Positions 16,380 to 23,803 are shown, counted from the stretch's first letter. The stretch: 64,000 nucleotides of DNA from Nocardia sp. MH4 (GCF_019266065.1 NZ_LPNR01000115.1:620-64619); one strand, 5' to 3'. The notes: generated by a model from the sequence alone, not told the origin. Translations and numbers: made by a program.

Positions 16380-17585
16380 ATGTTCGTATTGACGGGCAAG
16401 GAAACCAAGGGCCAGCTTCTGGCGAAGCGGTCCGAACTGCTGTCCAAGGCCCAGGGCATCAGCGCCGACCTTTCCGCGAAGGGCGACGCCCCGACCGCCG
16501 ACCAGGAACGGGAGTTCCAGGCCGCCATCGAGAACGTCCAGGAAATCGACGCCGCGCTGTCCGGCCTGAAGAACGCCGATGCCATGAAGGGCCTGACCGC
16601 TGGCCAGCCGCTGGTCGGCGTCGGCATGGGGCCGGGCGGCCAGTACACCACCACCTACGGCGGCGGCGGTGTGAAGGGCTACCTGGACCTGGGCGTCAAG
16701 AGCGCCAAGACGGGCGAAATCGCCAGCGCGCTGACCGGCCAGGACATCCCCGGCGTGCAGCGCAAGGACATCAGCGCGACCCCGGGCACCTACCTGGGCG
16801 ACATCATTACCGTGGACCAGCCCAAGCGGATGGGTGTCACCCCGCTGGGCCTGATCGACGTCCTTCTGTCCATCCAGCGCGGCGCGGCCTACCGGTACAT
16901 GCGCCAGACCGCGCGCACCGGCGGGGCCGACATCGTGGCACCCGGCGGCCTGAAGCCCACCCTGGGCCTGAAGCTGGAGCCGATCGACGCCGCGCTGGAG
17001 GTCTTCGCGGTCCTGTCGGAGCCGGTGGACAAGTTCGTCATGGACGACAGTGTGGCGGCCCAGACCCTGGTCCAGCTCGAGCTGGTGGACGCCGTGCGGC
17101 TCCGGCTCGAAGAAGCCGTGGTGGACGCCATGAACGACACGTCCGGCGTCCAGATCCAGGCATGGGATACGGACCTGTTCGTCACCATCCGCCGGGCGCG
17201 GCTGAAGGCGGAGAACCAGGGCTACATCCCTACCCACATCGCGCTGAACCCGAACGACTGGGCCGACATCGAACTGAGCCGGGACGGCCAGGACCGCTTC
17301 CAGATGGAGCCGCGTACCGATATCGGCGTACCGGTGGACCTGGCCGAACAGCGCATCTGGTCCATGGAGGTGGTCACCTCGCTGAAGGTGCCCGTCGGCA
17401 CCGGCTTCGTGTTCAACGCCGTGGACGGCGTGGCCCTGGGCTCCGACAACCAGCTGGCCGTGGAGTGGGACCGGTCCGGGGATCTGTTCAAGCACAACCA
17501 GGTTCAGGCGCGTGCGGAGATTCGCGCCAACGTGGAGCTGTACCAGCCGCTGGGCATCGTCAAGGCGGACTTGACGTCCGCGTAG
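16380..17585 (+). CDS. HK97-type phage major capsid protein
   Basis: 401 residues from ATG 16380 (AAGGGG upstream). Residues 1-75 are a charged helical coiled coil, like the scaffolding delta domain of HK97 (gp5). The rest has the HK97 arrangement: QKR-type entry DISATPGTYLG, VDQPKRMGV, the long central helix region with VAAQTLVQLELVDAVRLRLEEAVVDAMN (in pieces), then HIALNPNDWADIEL and the P-domain end VEWDRSGDLFKHNQVQARAEIRANVELYQPLGIV. It forms the icosahedral shell. No prohead protease gene accompanies it, though this family usually has its delta domain cleaved. It is followed directly by a strong terminator and stands alone as a structural gene. Confidence 0.9.
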   Translation: MFVLTGKETKGQLLAKRSELLSKAQGISADLSAKGDAPTADQEREFQAAIENVQEIDAALSGLKNADAMKGLTAGQPLVGVGMGPGGQYTTTYGGGGVKGYLDLGVKSAKTGEIASALTGQDIPGVQRKDISATPGTYLGDIITVDQPKRMGVTPLGLIDVLLSIQRGAAYRYMRQTARTGGADIVAPGGLKPTLGLKLEPIDAALEVFAVLSEPVDKFVMDDSVAAQTLVQLELVDAVRLRLEEAVVDAMNDTSGVQIQAWDTDLFVTIRRARLKAENQGYIPTHIALNPNDWADIELSRDGQDRFQMEPRTDIGVPVDLAEQRIWSMEVVTSLKVPVGTGFVFNAVDGVALGSDNQLAVEWDRSGDLFKHNQVQARAEIRANVELYQPLGIVKADLTSA

Positions 17586-17593
17586 CGCAAGAC

Positions 17594-17641
17594 CCGAAGG
17601 CCCCAGCCGGACGCGTTCACTGTCGAGGCTGGGGCCTTCGG
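17594..17641. terminator. bidirectional terminator after the capsid gene
   Basis: A 15-bp perfect stem (17594-17608 with 17627-17641, CCGAAGGCCCCAGCC/GGCTGGGGCCTTCGG) around an 18-nt loop lies between the capsid stop and the convergent small membrane-protein gene. Confidence 0.75.
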
Positions 17642-17663
17642 CCTGTCTGGAGGGCCTGGCGGC

Positions 17664-17804
17664 CTAGTAGCCGTCTTCGTCTTCGATGCGCGCCCGGATC
17701 GCTTCCACCGTGCGGTCCGGCGGTATCCGCTCCGGCCAGAAGACGCACGCGACCAGCACGACCAGCGGCAGGCCCACGGCCACGACGAAGCCCAGCGCGA
17801 TCAT
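17664..17804 (-). CDS. 46-aa single-pass membrane protein
   Basis: Short frame MIALGFVVAVGLPLVVLVACVFWPE followed by a charged tail ending IEDEDGY (quoted to residue 25 in two halves: MIALGFVVAVGLP and LVVLVACVFWPE). One clear membrane helix (residues 2-22) with an acidic cytoplasmic tail. The ATG shares ATGA with the stop of the upstream 100-residue gene, which is good evidence that it is translated. Size and topology fit a small phage membrane protein such as a pinholin or superinfection factor, but there is no specific family match. Confidence 0.65.
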   Translation of the reverse strand: MIALGFVVAVGLPLVVLVACVFWPERIPPDRTVEAIRARIEDEDGY

Positions 17805-18103
17805 GCGCCCGTCTCCCGGTCCACGACGGACAGCGGGTCCACGTCGATCACTGTCGGCATGGACAGCAAGCCCTGGTGGACTTCGGCCAGTAGGTCCACG
17901 TCCACCGGGGCGAACTCCACAGCCTCCAGCGCGGCCGTGACGTCGGCGTGCAGCTCCAGGAACTCTTCGAGTCCTACCGGCCAGCCGTTTTCATCCACCA
18001 CCGCCAGGCCGTCGTCCTGGTGGAGGTAGCGGCCCGGCCCGTCTTCGGGTGCCAGGGCCAGCTTCCGCCGGTCTTCGTCGTCCATCCGTGCGGGTAGCTT
18101 CAC
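17801..18103 (-). CDS. acidic element protein, 100 aa
   Basis: GTG start at 18103 chosen for the GGAAGGGG 6 nt upstream. VKLPARMDDEDRRKLALAPEDG begins a strongly acidic protein that ends DPLSVVDRETGA. No motif recognised. Coupled by ATGA to the 46-residue membrane protein. The pair lies downstream of the XRE regulator on the same strand, possibly as lysogeny-expressed genes. Confidence 0.6.
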   Translation of the reverse strand: MKLPARMDDEDRRKLALAPEDGPGRYLHQDDGLAVVDENGWPVGLEEFLELHADVTAALEAVEFAPVDVDLLAEVHQGLLSMPTVIDVDPLSVVDRETGA

Positions 18104-18261
18104 AGCCCGCCCCTTCCGCTCTACGGCTGGTTTGCACCCGCCGCCGGGGAATCGAGTTCGGCCCGGCGGCGGGGCTGACACCAGCGTCACAGCGGGCAGG
18201 GGCTACCGACAATGGCACTTCGCGGGGGCTGGTTCCCGAAGTACCAACGGGGGCAGGGGGA

Positions 18262-19416
18262 TCAGTACTCGAGCCGCACCATGTCGGCCAGTTCGCGCAT
18301 CTCCGGCGTGAGCGTCCGGCGCTTGGTGATGATGCGCCCCAACAGATCCCGCGCGGAGCGCTGTTCGACCAGCCACGGGCGCGCATCGCGCGACAGGGCG
18401 GCCAGGACGTCGAACGCCGCATCGTAGTGGCGTAGCTCGAGATGGGCGGCTGAGACGTCGATCAGGTGCCGGTTGCGGTTGTCCGACGTCGGCCGGAGGT
18501 CCGGCGGTATCTCTCGCGCCAGGCGTAGCGCCACGTCCGGCCGGTCGTCCACCACGGCGTTTTCCACGCGCTTCATGGCCACCGTGGCCGGGTCGAACGT
18601 CGTCCAGTACTGGTGATAGGGACCGGATTCCGGCCGGAGCGCCACAGCCCCGGCGGCGGCCAGCCTCATCATGTCGTCGGCCTCATCCGGCCGGTTGTCG
18701 CGCACCGCCGCCGCCGATCCGCGAAGCAGCAACCAGCCCCAGGTCGATATCTCCCGCGTGGTCGCCTGGGACAGCCGGGGTTCCACCCGGTCGGCCCATT
18801 CGGTGGCCAGCTTCCGGACCGTCTCGAATTGCCGTTCCACGATCAGCAGCCAGCACAGCGTGATGATGGCCGAAGCGGCGTCCAGGACGTTGCCCGTCGA
18901 TTCGGCGTCGGCCAGCGACTGGTCCAGCGCGATACGCGCGGCGGCGGGCTGGCGCGTCTGCACCATGACCGAACCGACCAGCTGGAGCGTGCGCGACCGG
19001 AGCAGCGGCGGCGCGGCGTTGGCGTCGTCTATGAGCCGGGGGAGCACCTGGGCCAGGCGTTCGTATTCGTTGTCGTGGTACAGCTTCGTGGCGTGCGACA
19101 GGGCCGCTTCCATGCTCCGCGCGTCCACCGGCTCCGCCGACGTCGGGCCGATCGACTCCAGCGCGGCGCGCGTCGGCGTCCAGAGCGCGGCCCCGTCCCT
19201 GCTCTCCGGCGGGGTGGGCGTCGGACCCAGCAGCTTGGACAGCGGGCAGCCCAGCGCAACGGCCAGCTTGCGAAGGGTGTCCATCCGGGTGTCGTCGCGT
19301 TCGCCCTGTTCAATCTTGCGGATCAGGGACAGGGAGACGCCGGACAGCTCCGCCAGCTGTCGCTGTGTGAGGCCCCGCCGCTTCCGAACCGACTGGAGCC
19401 GTTCCCCAAGGTCCAT
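18262..19416 (-). CDS. XRE-family regulator with TPR-like C-terminal region
   Basis: 384 residues. The N-terminal Cro/C1 HTH spans residues 3-60 (LTQRQLAELSGVSLSLIRKIEQGER is the recognition unit, read in two parts). Residues 95-380 are helical repeats resembling a tetratricopeptide solenoid. This plan, HTH plus TPR, is shared by streptomycete regulators and by peptide-sensing RRNPPA receptors including the phage receptor AimR. Placed at the right end of the element next to attR, reading inwards, it is the likely lysogeny repressor. GTGACA sites occur 34-53 bp upstream of its start. Confidence 0.85.
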   Translation of the reverse strand: MDLGERLQSVRKRRGLTQRQLAELSGVSLSLIRKIEQGERDDTRMDTLRKLAVALGCPLSKLLGPTPTPPESRDGAALWTPTRAALESIGPTSAEPVDARSMEAALSHATKLYHDNEYERLAQVLPRLIDDANAAPPLLRSRTLQLVGSVMVQTRQPAAARIALDQSLADAESTGNVLDAASAIITLCWLLIVERQFETVRKLATEWADRVEPRLSQATTREISTWGWLLLRGSAAAVRDNRPDEADDMMRLAAAGAVALRPESGPYHQYWTTFDPATVAMKRVENAVVDDRPDVALRLAREIPPDLRPTSDNRNRHLIDVSAAHLELRHYDAAFDVLAALSRDARPWLVEQRSARDLLGRIITKRRTLTPEMRELADMVRLEY

Positions 19417-19449
19417 GTGCCCAGGCTACGGAGTCAGCAGTACAGCGGC

Positions 19450-19469
19450 ATGACATTGGCGTGACATCC
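19450..19469. promoter_or_regulatory. GTGACA-type sites upstream of the XRE regulator
   Basis: ATGACA (19450-19455) and GTGACA (19461-19466), within GGCGTGACATCC (19458-19469), a 12-mer identical to the one at 14028-14039. Fits autoregulation by the XRE protein. Confidence 0.4.
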
Positions 19470-19476
19470 ATCACGA

Positions 19477-19530
19477 AATGGTGTCTTAAATCCAGAGTGG
19501 GAAAGACCACCCTGCTCTCGGCGCTGCTGG
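19477..19530 (+). other. attR: right junction of the integrated element
   Basis: Element DNA with AATGGTGTC at 19477-19485, 18-26 nt left of the AA dinucleotide at 19503-19504. After that tadA resumes (Lys-Thr-Thr-Leu codons). The mirror-image arms at attL and attR place the crossover exactly at AA. Confidence 0.8.
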
Positions 19531-20063
19531 CCGCGGTGGATCCGGCCGAGCGGATCATCTGCGTCGAGGACGCCGCCGAACTCGCCCCTGTCCACCCCCA
19601 CGTGGTGCGGCTGGTCGCCCGCACCGCCAATGTCGAGGGCGTCGGCGCGGTGACGGTGCGCGACCTGGTTCGCCAGTCGCTGCGCATGCGCCCCGACCGC
19701 ATTGTCGTCGGCGAGGTGCGCGGCGCCGAAGTCGTCGACCTGCTCACCGCCCTCAACACCGGCCACGACGGCGGCGCGGGCACCGTGCACGCGAACTCCC
19801 CGCAGGAGGTGCCCGCCCGGCTGGAAGCCCTCGCCGCCCTCGGCGGCATGGACCGCGCCGCCCTGCACAGCCAGCTCGCCGCCGCGGTCCAGGTCGTCCT
19901 CCATGTCCACCGCCGCGCCGACGGCACCCGCGGCCTCCGTGAAATCGGCGTCCTCGAACGAGCCACCACCGGCATCCGCATCACCCCCGCCTGGCGCTCC
20001 GACGACGCCCCCATTCCCGCCGCCGCCGAACTCGCCCGCCTGATCGAGGTGCGACTCGGATGA
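19505..20063 (+). pseudogene. tadA: tadA/cpaF secretion ATPase, 3' part, separated by the element
   Basis: Resumes at GKTTLLSALLA and carries the rest of the ATPase: VEDAAEL (Asp box), SLRMRPDRIVVGEVRGAEVVDLL (Walker B region, read in two parts), and HANSPQEVPARLEAL (His box). A fused frame can start at an element ATG (19461, MTSITKWCLKSRVGKTT), so a stand-alone C-terminal ATPase fragment might be made. It ends in an ATGA that opens the unusual spacer before tadB. Confidence 0.88.
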
Positions 20064-21305
20064 GAACCACAGGCGCGGGAGCATGGCCGGTCCGCATCGA
20101 CGGCGGTTCCCCGCAGGTCGACGACTCGAGCCCGGCCCGACGCGATGACCTAGCCCACGCACTGTGCTGCGGCAGCACCGTCAGCGAGCCCGCCGACCGC
20201 AGCGGCGATGAACCCGCTGGCGCGCATGCCGAGACGTGGCCGGTTCGCGAGACCGATGTGTTCTCGAAGGTCGACGATCGCTCGGCCCGGGACCTTGGCT
20301 CAACAAGCGATCGGCGGGTGGCTGGGATGCCGTGCACGAGCGTCGGCGTGTGGCCGGTGCATTGGGGCGGCACGTCGCCGGCGGGCAGTGGTCTCCGCGG
20401 GGCGACGGGTCGAGGACAAGCGGTCGACCTACCCGACGCGGGTGCCGCTGTTCCGCCGACCGGCGGAAGTGGCACGTCTTCGCAGGCCCGGAATCATTCG
20501 GTCCGCGCTCGCGGCCCGGCGCGGGTCAGCACGTCGGCTGGGTCTCGTTGTGTGCCTGGGTCATCGGCCACAGGTGCCGGTATGTGGCCGGTTCGCGCCG
20601 ACCCCGGATTCGCACGGGCTGGAGACCATGGGTCGGTGCGAGCCGATGGGGTGCGAGGACAGGGAGCGCGAGGCGACGGGGTGCGAGGTCGTCGTGCGGT
20701 CGGAACTAGGAAATCGGTTCGGCTGCGTGGAGTGGTGTCGCGGGCCGTTCGCCTGACAGTCGAAGTGACACTGTCGAAATGGCTTTGGGGACGCGGTCGG
20801 CGAGGTGGCAGCGAACCTGCTGTGGTGCTGCCCGCCGATCAGGTGAGTTCTCCATCGACGGGATCGAGCGTGTGTCTGTGTACGGCTTCGCCTGGCGAGG
20901 AGGCCGGTGGGCCAGATCGCTCGGACGTGAAGGTCGGCGGGCCGGGTCGTTCGGGCGTGGGGGCCGGTGCTCCGGATTGCTCGGACGGGGAGGTCGGCGG
21001 GCCCAATCGCTCGGGTATGGAGCTCTGCGGCTCGGTTCGCTCGGGTGAGGAGATCAACGGTCAGGATCGCCCGGGTGCGGGGATCGTCGGCCCAGATCAC
21101 CAGGTCGAGTTCGCCATCGATGTGGCGTTCGCGGAGGCGGAAGCGGTGCCGGCCGGTGGGTTGGCGCAGGGGACTGCACCGGACCTGACCATGGTGCAGG
21201 GGAGTGCTCCGCCCTCGTCGGCGGGCGAAGTGGCACTGGTGTCCGAGGCGGGATCGACGCGAAACAGTCAGCGGTGCCATGCGACAGGACGACACGGAGG
21301 TAGCG
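20060..21305 (+). other. 1.24-kb repeat-containing spacer between tadA and tadB (long open frame 20060-21547)
   Basis: In related loci tadB normally follows tadA directly. Here an ATG overlapping the tadA stop opens a 495-codon frame (to 21547, running into tadB in another frame). Its product is Gly/Arg/Ser-rich low complexity. W-P-V-R/H words recur near codons 9, 60, 96 and 174, each preceded by a similar DNA stretch (TGGCCGGT). A VDDxSxARxDL-like phrase follows the first two. The 3' part holds 30-bp tandem repeats. I cannot tell whether it is translated; composition suggests expanded non-coding or fast-evolving DNA. Confidence 0.45.
20906..21115 (+). repeat. seven imperfect 30-bp tandem repeats
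   Basis: Units begin at 20906, 20936, 20966, 20996, 21026, 21056 and 21086, an exact 30-bp period. Each has a core like GGCGGGCCCAATCGCTCGG. In the plus frame they encode ten-residue units such as GGPGRSGVGA and GGPNRSGMEL. They lie in the spacer upstream of tadB. Confidence 0.8.
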
Positions 21306-22094
21306 ATGGTGGTCGGACTGCTCTGTTGCGCGGCGGCGGTGCTGATGCTTCCCGCGGCGGGCGATCGGCGGCGCTTTCGGCGGTTGTTCGATGTGGGCGG
21401 TGCGCGCGCGGTGCGACGGATACCGGTGACCTGGGGTGTGGGAATCGGGTTGGGGTGCATGGCCTTCGCGTGGGGAGTCGGGACGGGGCTGGCGGTGCTG
21501 ATGGTGGGCGTCACCGTCGCGGTACGGAATCGGCGCGGTCGTGGTGAGCGCGTTCGGCGGGCGGAGTGCGGCCATCTGCTGGCCGGTCTCGAGGCGGTCG
21601 TCGGTGAGCTGCGAGTCGGTGCGCATCCGAGTGCTGCCGCCGAAGCCGCGGCCGCGGAGTCCCGTGGGGAAGCGGCTCGGGTGCTGGCGATCAGCGCGGG
21701 CCGCAGCCGGCTCGGCGGCTCGGGAGCCGATGGCTGGTTGCACCCGGAATCACCGGTCGCTGAGGAATTGTCGCGCGTCGCCACCGCCTGGCGGGTGGCC
21801 GAGGAGCACGGTCTCGCCTTGGCAGAGCTGCTGTCCGCGGCTAGGACCGATCTCCTCGGCCGCATCCGATTCCGCGACCGCACCGAGGCAGCCCTCGCCG
21901 GAGCTCGGGCGTCGGCCTCTGTCCTCGCCGGTCTACCCCTGGTCGGCATCGGCCTCGGCCAGCTGATGGGCGCCGCACCGCTCTCGGTCCTGTTCGGTTC
22001 CCCCGCCGGTGAACTGCTCCTCCCACTGGGCGCCGGCCTGGCCTGCTGTGGATTGCTGTGGACAGATGTCATCACCCGACGGGGAACGGCATGA
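21306..22094 (+). CDS. tadB: Flp pilus assembly protein TadB
   Basis: 262-residue inner-membrane platform protein (type II secretion GspF-like family), counterpart of Rv3658c. N-terminal hydrophobic segments (MVVGLLCCAAAVLMLPAAG, then the 46-75 region), a cytoplasmic helical domain with LEAVVGELRVGAHPSAAAEAAA and VATAWRVAEEHGLALAELL, and a C-terminal membrane pair. GGAGG 7 nt before the ATG fixes the start. With TadC it forms the platform that the TadA motor would turn. Confidence 0.85.
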   Translation: MVVGLLCCAAAVLMLPAAGDRRRFRRLFDVGGARAVRRIPVTWGVGIGLGCMAFAWGVGTGLAVLMVGVTVAVRNRRGRGERVRRAECGHLLAGLEAVVGELRVGAHPSAAAEAAAAESRGEAARVLAISAGRSRLGGSGADGWLHPESPVAEELSRVATAWRVAEEHGLALAELLSAARTDLLGRIRFRDRTEAALAGARASASVLAGLPLVGIGLGQLMGAAPLSVLFGSPAGELLLPLGAGLACCGLLWTDVITRRGTA

Positions 22095-22535
22095 CCGCCC
22101 CCGTCGCCACACTCGGCCGCACGTATCGACGCCGACGCCCTCCTCGGGAACCGATCGCCACGGCGGTGGAACGCGGGATGCGGCCTGCGATCACGGTGAT
22201 CAGGATCGGAGGCCCGTGGGATGCGGCGCTTATGCGCACGAGCCTCGAGAGAACGACAGCATCGCGGTCCGCATAGGCAACGGAGCGTCTTGTGGCGAAA
22301 TGCGTTCGGGCAGAGCCGTCGAGGGCGCGGCGTGACCGGAGCTGAACAGCTCGACCTGGGAGATCGCACCCGAGACCAGCGCAATTCGGGGCTCCTGTGG
22401 TCCAGCGACATCGCTGAGCGCCACGCCGACCGGCTCAGGTGGCGTCGCGGGACCAGCGCGTAATGCCTTGCTGGCGTGTGTTTTCAGCGCACGTGCCAGC
22501 AGTACGAAACGAATGCATCGTGGGGAGGGACTGCT
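22091..22535 (+). other. 0.44-kb spacer between tadB and tadC
   Basis: Again an ATGA overlap with the preceding stop opens a short frame (22091-22276, MTAPVATLGRTYRRRRPPRE..., 61 residues, Arg-rich, not recognised). About 260 bp without a convincing gene follow. Pilus genes here are usually contiguous, so this looks like a second expansion of the same kind as 20060-21305. Confidence 0.4.
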
Positions 22536-23165
22536 GTGTACTACTCGGAAGGACCGCCATCGCCTGCCGCGCTCCTGGTCGCCGCGATGGCGGTGGCATT
22601 GCTGCCCGGTCGAGTGGCGGTGAGCCGACGGGTGCGGGCACTCGGGCGGGCACCGACCGCGGCGCGCGAGGTGGGGCGGGGAAAGTCGAAGCCCGACCCG
22701 CTGGGGTCTGCTTCGGCCTTCGATCTGCTGGCGGCGTGCCTCCGGGCGGGGCTGCCCTTGGCCGCGGCCGCGCGGGCTGGTGCGGGGACGGCGCCGCCGG
22801 TGTTGCGGGCCGCACTGCTCCGGGCGGCTGATCTGCTGGCCCTCGGTGCGGATGCGGCGACGGCTTGGGAACGGGCCGCGGCGGATGCGGTGGGGTCGGC
22901 TGGTGCGGACGAGGTCGAATCGCTGGCACGGATGGCGCGGCGCTCCGCACGCTCCGGTTCCTCACTCGCGGCTGCCGTCGGGGAGCTGGCGGATCAGCGG
23001 CGTGAGGCGGTGGCGGACGCCGCGGTCGCGCGGGCCGAACGTGCGGGTGTGCTGATCGGCGGGCCACTCGGGCTGTGCTTCCTGCCCGCCTTCGTCTGCC
23101 TCGGCATCGTCCCAGTCGTGGTCGGCCTGGCGGATCGGGTCCTCGGCGACGGCGGCCTGCTGTGA
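22536..23165 (+). CDS. tadC: Flp pilus assembly protein TadC
   Basis: 209 residues from GTG 22536 with GGGGAGGG upstream; earlier in-frame starts have no ribosome site. GspF-like helical domain with FDLLAACLRAGLPLAAAARA and LARMARRSARSGSSLAAAVGELA, flanked by membrane segments (N-terminal ALLVAAMAVALLPG; C-terminal GVLIGGPLGLCFLPAFVCLGI split across two helices). Counterpart of Rv3657c and partner of TadB in the pilus base. Confidence 0.82.
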   Translation: MYYSEGPPSPAALLVAAMAVALLPGRVAVSRRVRALGRAPTAAREVGRGKSKPDPLGSASAFDLLAACLRAGLPLAAAARAGAGTAPPVLRAALLRAADLLALGADAATAWERAAADAVGSAGADEVESLARMARRSARSGSSLAAAVGELADQRREAVADAAVARAERAGVLIGGPLGLCFLPAFVCLGIVPVVVGLADRVLGDGGLL

Positions 23166-23237
23166 CCGGCCTCGACAGGGCCGACGAATCGTCACCACAC
23201 GGATCGGCCGGGTGGTGTGGAAGGAGAGGGGATCACG

Positions 23238-23447
23238 ATGACGTTCGTACGCGCCGTATATATAGGAGCGCGGACGCGGATCACGCGCCTGCTGATCGAC
23301 GACGACGGTATGTCCACCGCGGAGTATGCGATCGGCACGATCGCGGCCGCGGCGTTCGGTGCGGTGCTCTACGGGGTGGTGACAGGGGACAGCATCGTCA
23401 ACGCGCTGACCCAGATCATCGACAAGGCGCTCAACACGAATGTGTAA
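23238..23447 (+). CDS. flp: Flp-type pilin-like protein (DUF4244)
   Basis: 69 residues with GGAGAGGGG upstream. A short basic leader (MTFVRAVYIGARTRITRLL) is followed by DDDGMSTAEYAIGTIAAAAFGAVLY. This has the Glu-Tyr pair after a cleavable junction and the hydrophobic helix of a Flp prepilin, then a short C-terminus. It would be processed by a prepilin peptidase (none in this window) and assembled into a thin pilus. Counterpart of Rv3656c. Confidence 0.85.
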   Translation: MTFVRAVYIGARTRITRLLIDDDGMSTAEYAIGTIAAAAFGAVLYGVVTGDSIVNALTQIIDKALNTNV

Positions 23448-23488
23448 AACGGTGCGGCACAAGTATTCTCGGTGACGAAGCGGGTGCG

Positions 23489-23803
23489 GTGACGGTCGAG
23501 GCCGCCATCGCGCTCGCCGCGCTGGTGTGCGCGGTGGTGCTGTGCGTCGGAGCCCTGCTGGCCGCATCGACCCAGGTGCGTTGTGTCGACGCGGCACGCG
23601 AGGCGGCGAGGTTGGCCGCCCGTGGCGACGCGGCGCACGCCCTCGCGGCGGCTCGGAGCGTCGCGCCGCCCGGTGCGACCGTCGAGGTCCGGGGTGACGG
23701 AGACCGCATGGTGGCGGTGGTCACCGTGGGAACCGCGTTGTTGCCCGGTCTGCGGCTGCGTGCCGAGGCGGTCGCGACCACCGAGCCGGGAGTCGGTCGA
23801 TGA
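23489..23803 (+). CDS. tadE: TadE-like minor pseudopilin
   Basis: About 104 residues counted from a GTG at 23489. The frame is open further 5' (SILGDEAGAV precedes it) but has no ATG/GTG/TTG start nearby, so the true start is uncertain and may be a rare codon around 23450-23465. VTVEAAIALAALVCAVVLCVGALL is the TadE N-terminal pilin-like helix with its conserved Glu. A soluble domain (VRCVDAAREAARLAARGD) follows. Counterpart of Rv3655c. Its stop overlaps the next gene by 4 bp. Confidence 0.75.
   Translation: MTVEAAIALAALVCAVVLCVGALLAASTQVRCVDAAREAARLAARGDAAHALAAARSVAPPGATVEVRGDGDRMVAVVTVGTALLPGLRLRAEAVATTEPGVGR

Larger units (their letters stand above)
10131..19504. mobile_element. 9.4-kb integrated phage-derived element, probable capsid-carrying phage satellite
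   Basis: Bounded by attL and attR in tadA. Left to right: large serine integrase (+); a four-gene minus-strand operon ending in a RepA-like AAA ATPase; a 10-bp iteron array; an HTH protein and an HNH nuclease (+); an AT-rich repeat region; a 97-residue unknown; an HK97-type capsid protein (+); two small minus-strand genes; and an XRE-TPR regulator (minus). I find no terminase, portal, prohead protease, tail or lysis gene. It is therefore either a reduced prophage or a satellite that borrows packaging and tails from a helper. All genes have intact frames, which argues against simple decay. Confidence 0.85.

Noticed and set aside
10131..19504. IS element or transposon
   Set aside because: No transposase, no terminal inverted repeats of transposon type and no target duplication; the ends are serine-integrase att sites.
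20906..21115. CRISPR-like 30-bp periodicity
   Set aside because: The 30-bp units are contiguous tandem repeats with no unique spacers.
20561..22411. 616-codon reverse frame across the tadA-tadB spacer
   Set aside because: Covers tadB on the other strand, Arg/Pro/Ser-rich with no motif; treated as a shadow of the repetitive spacer.
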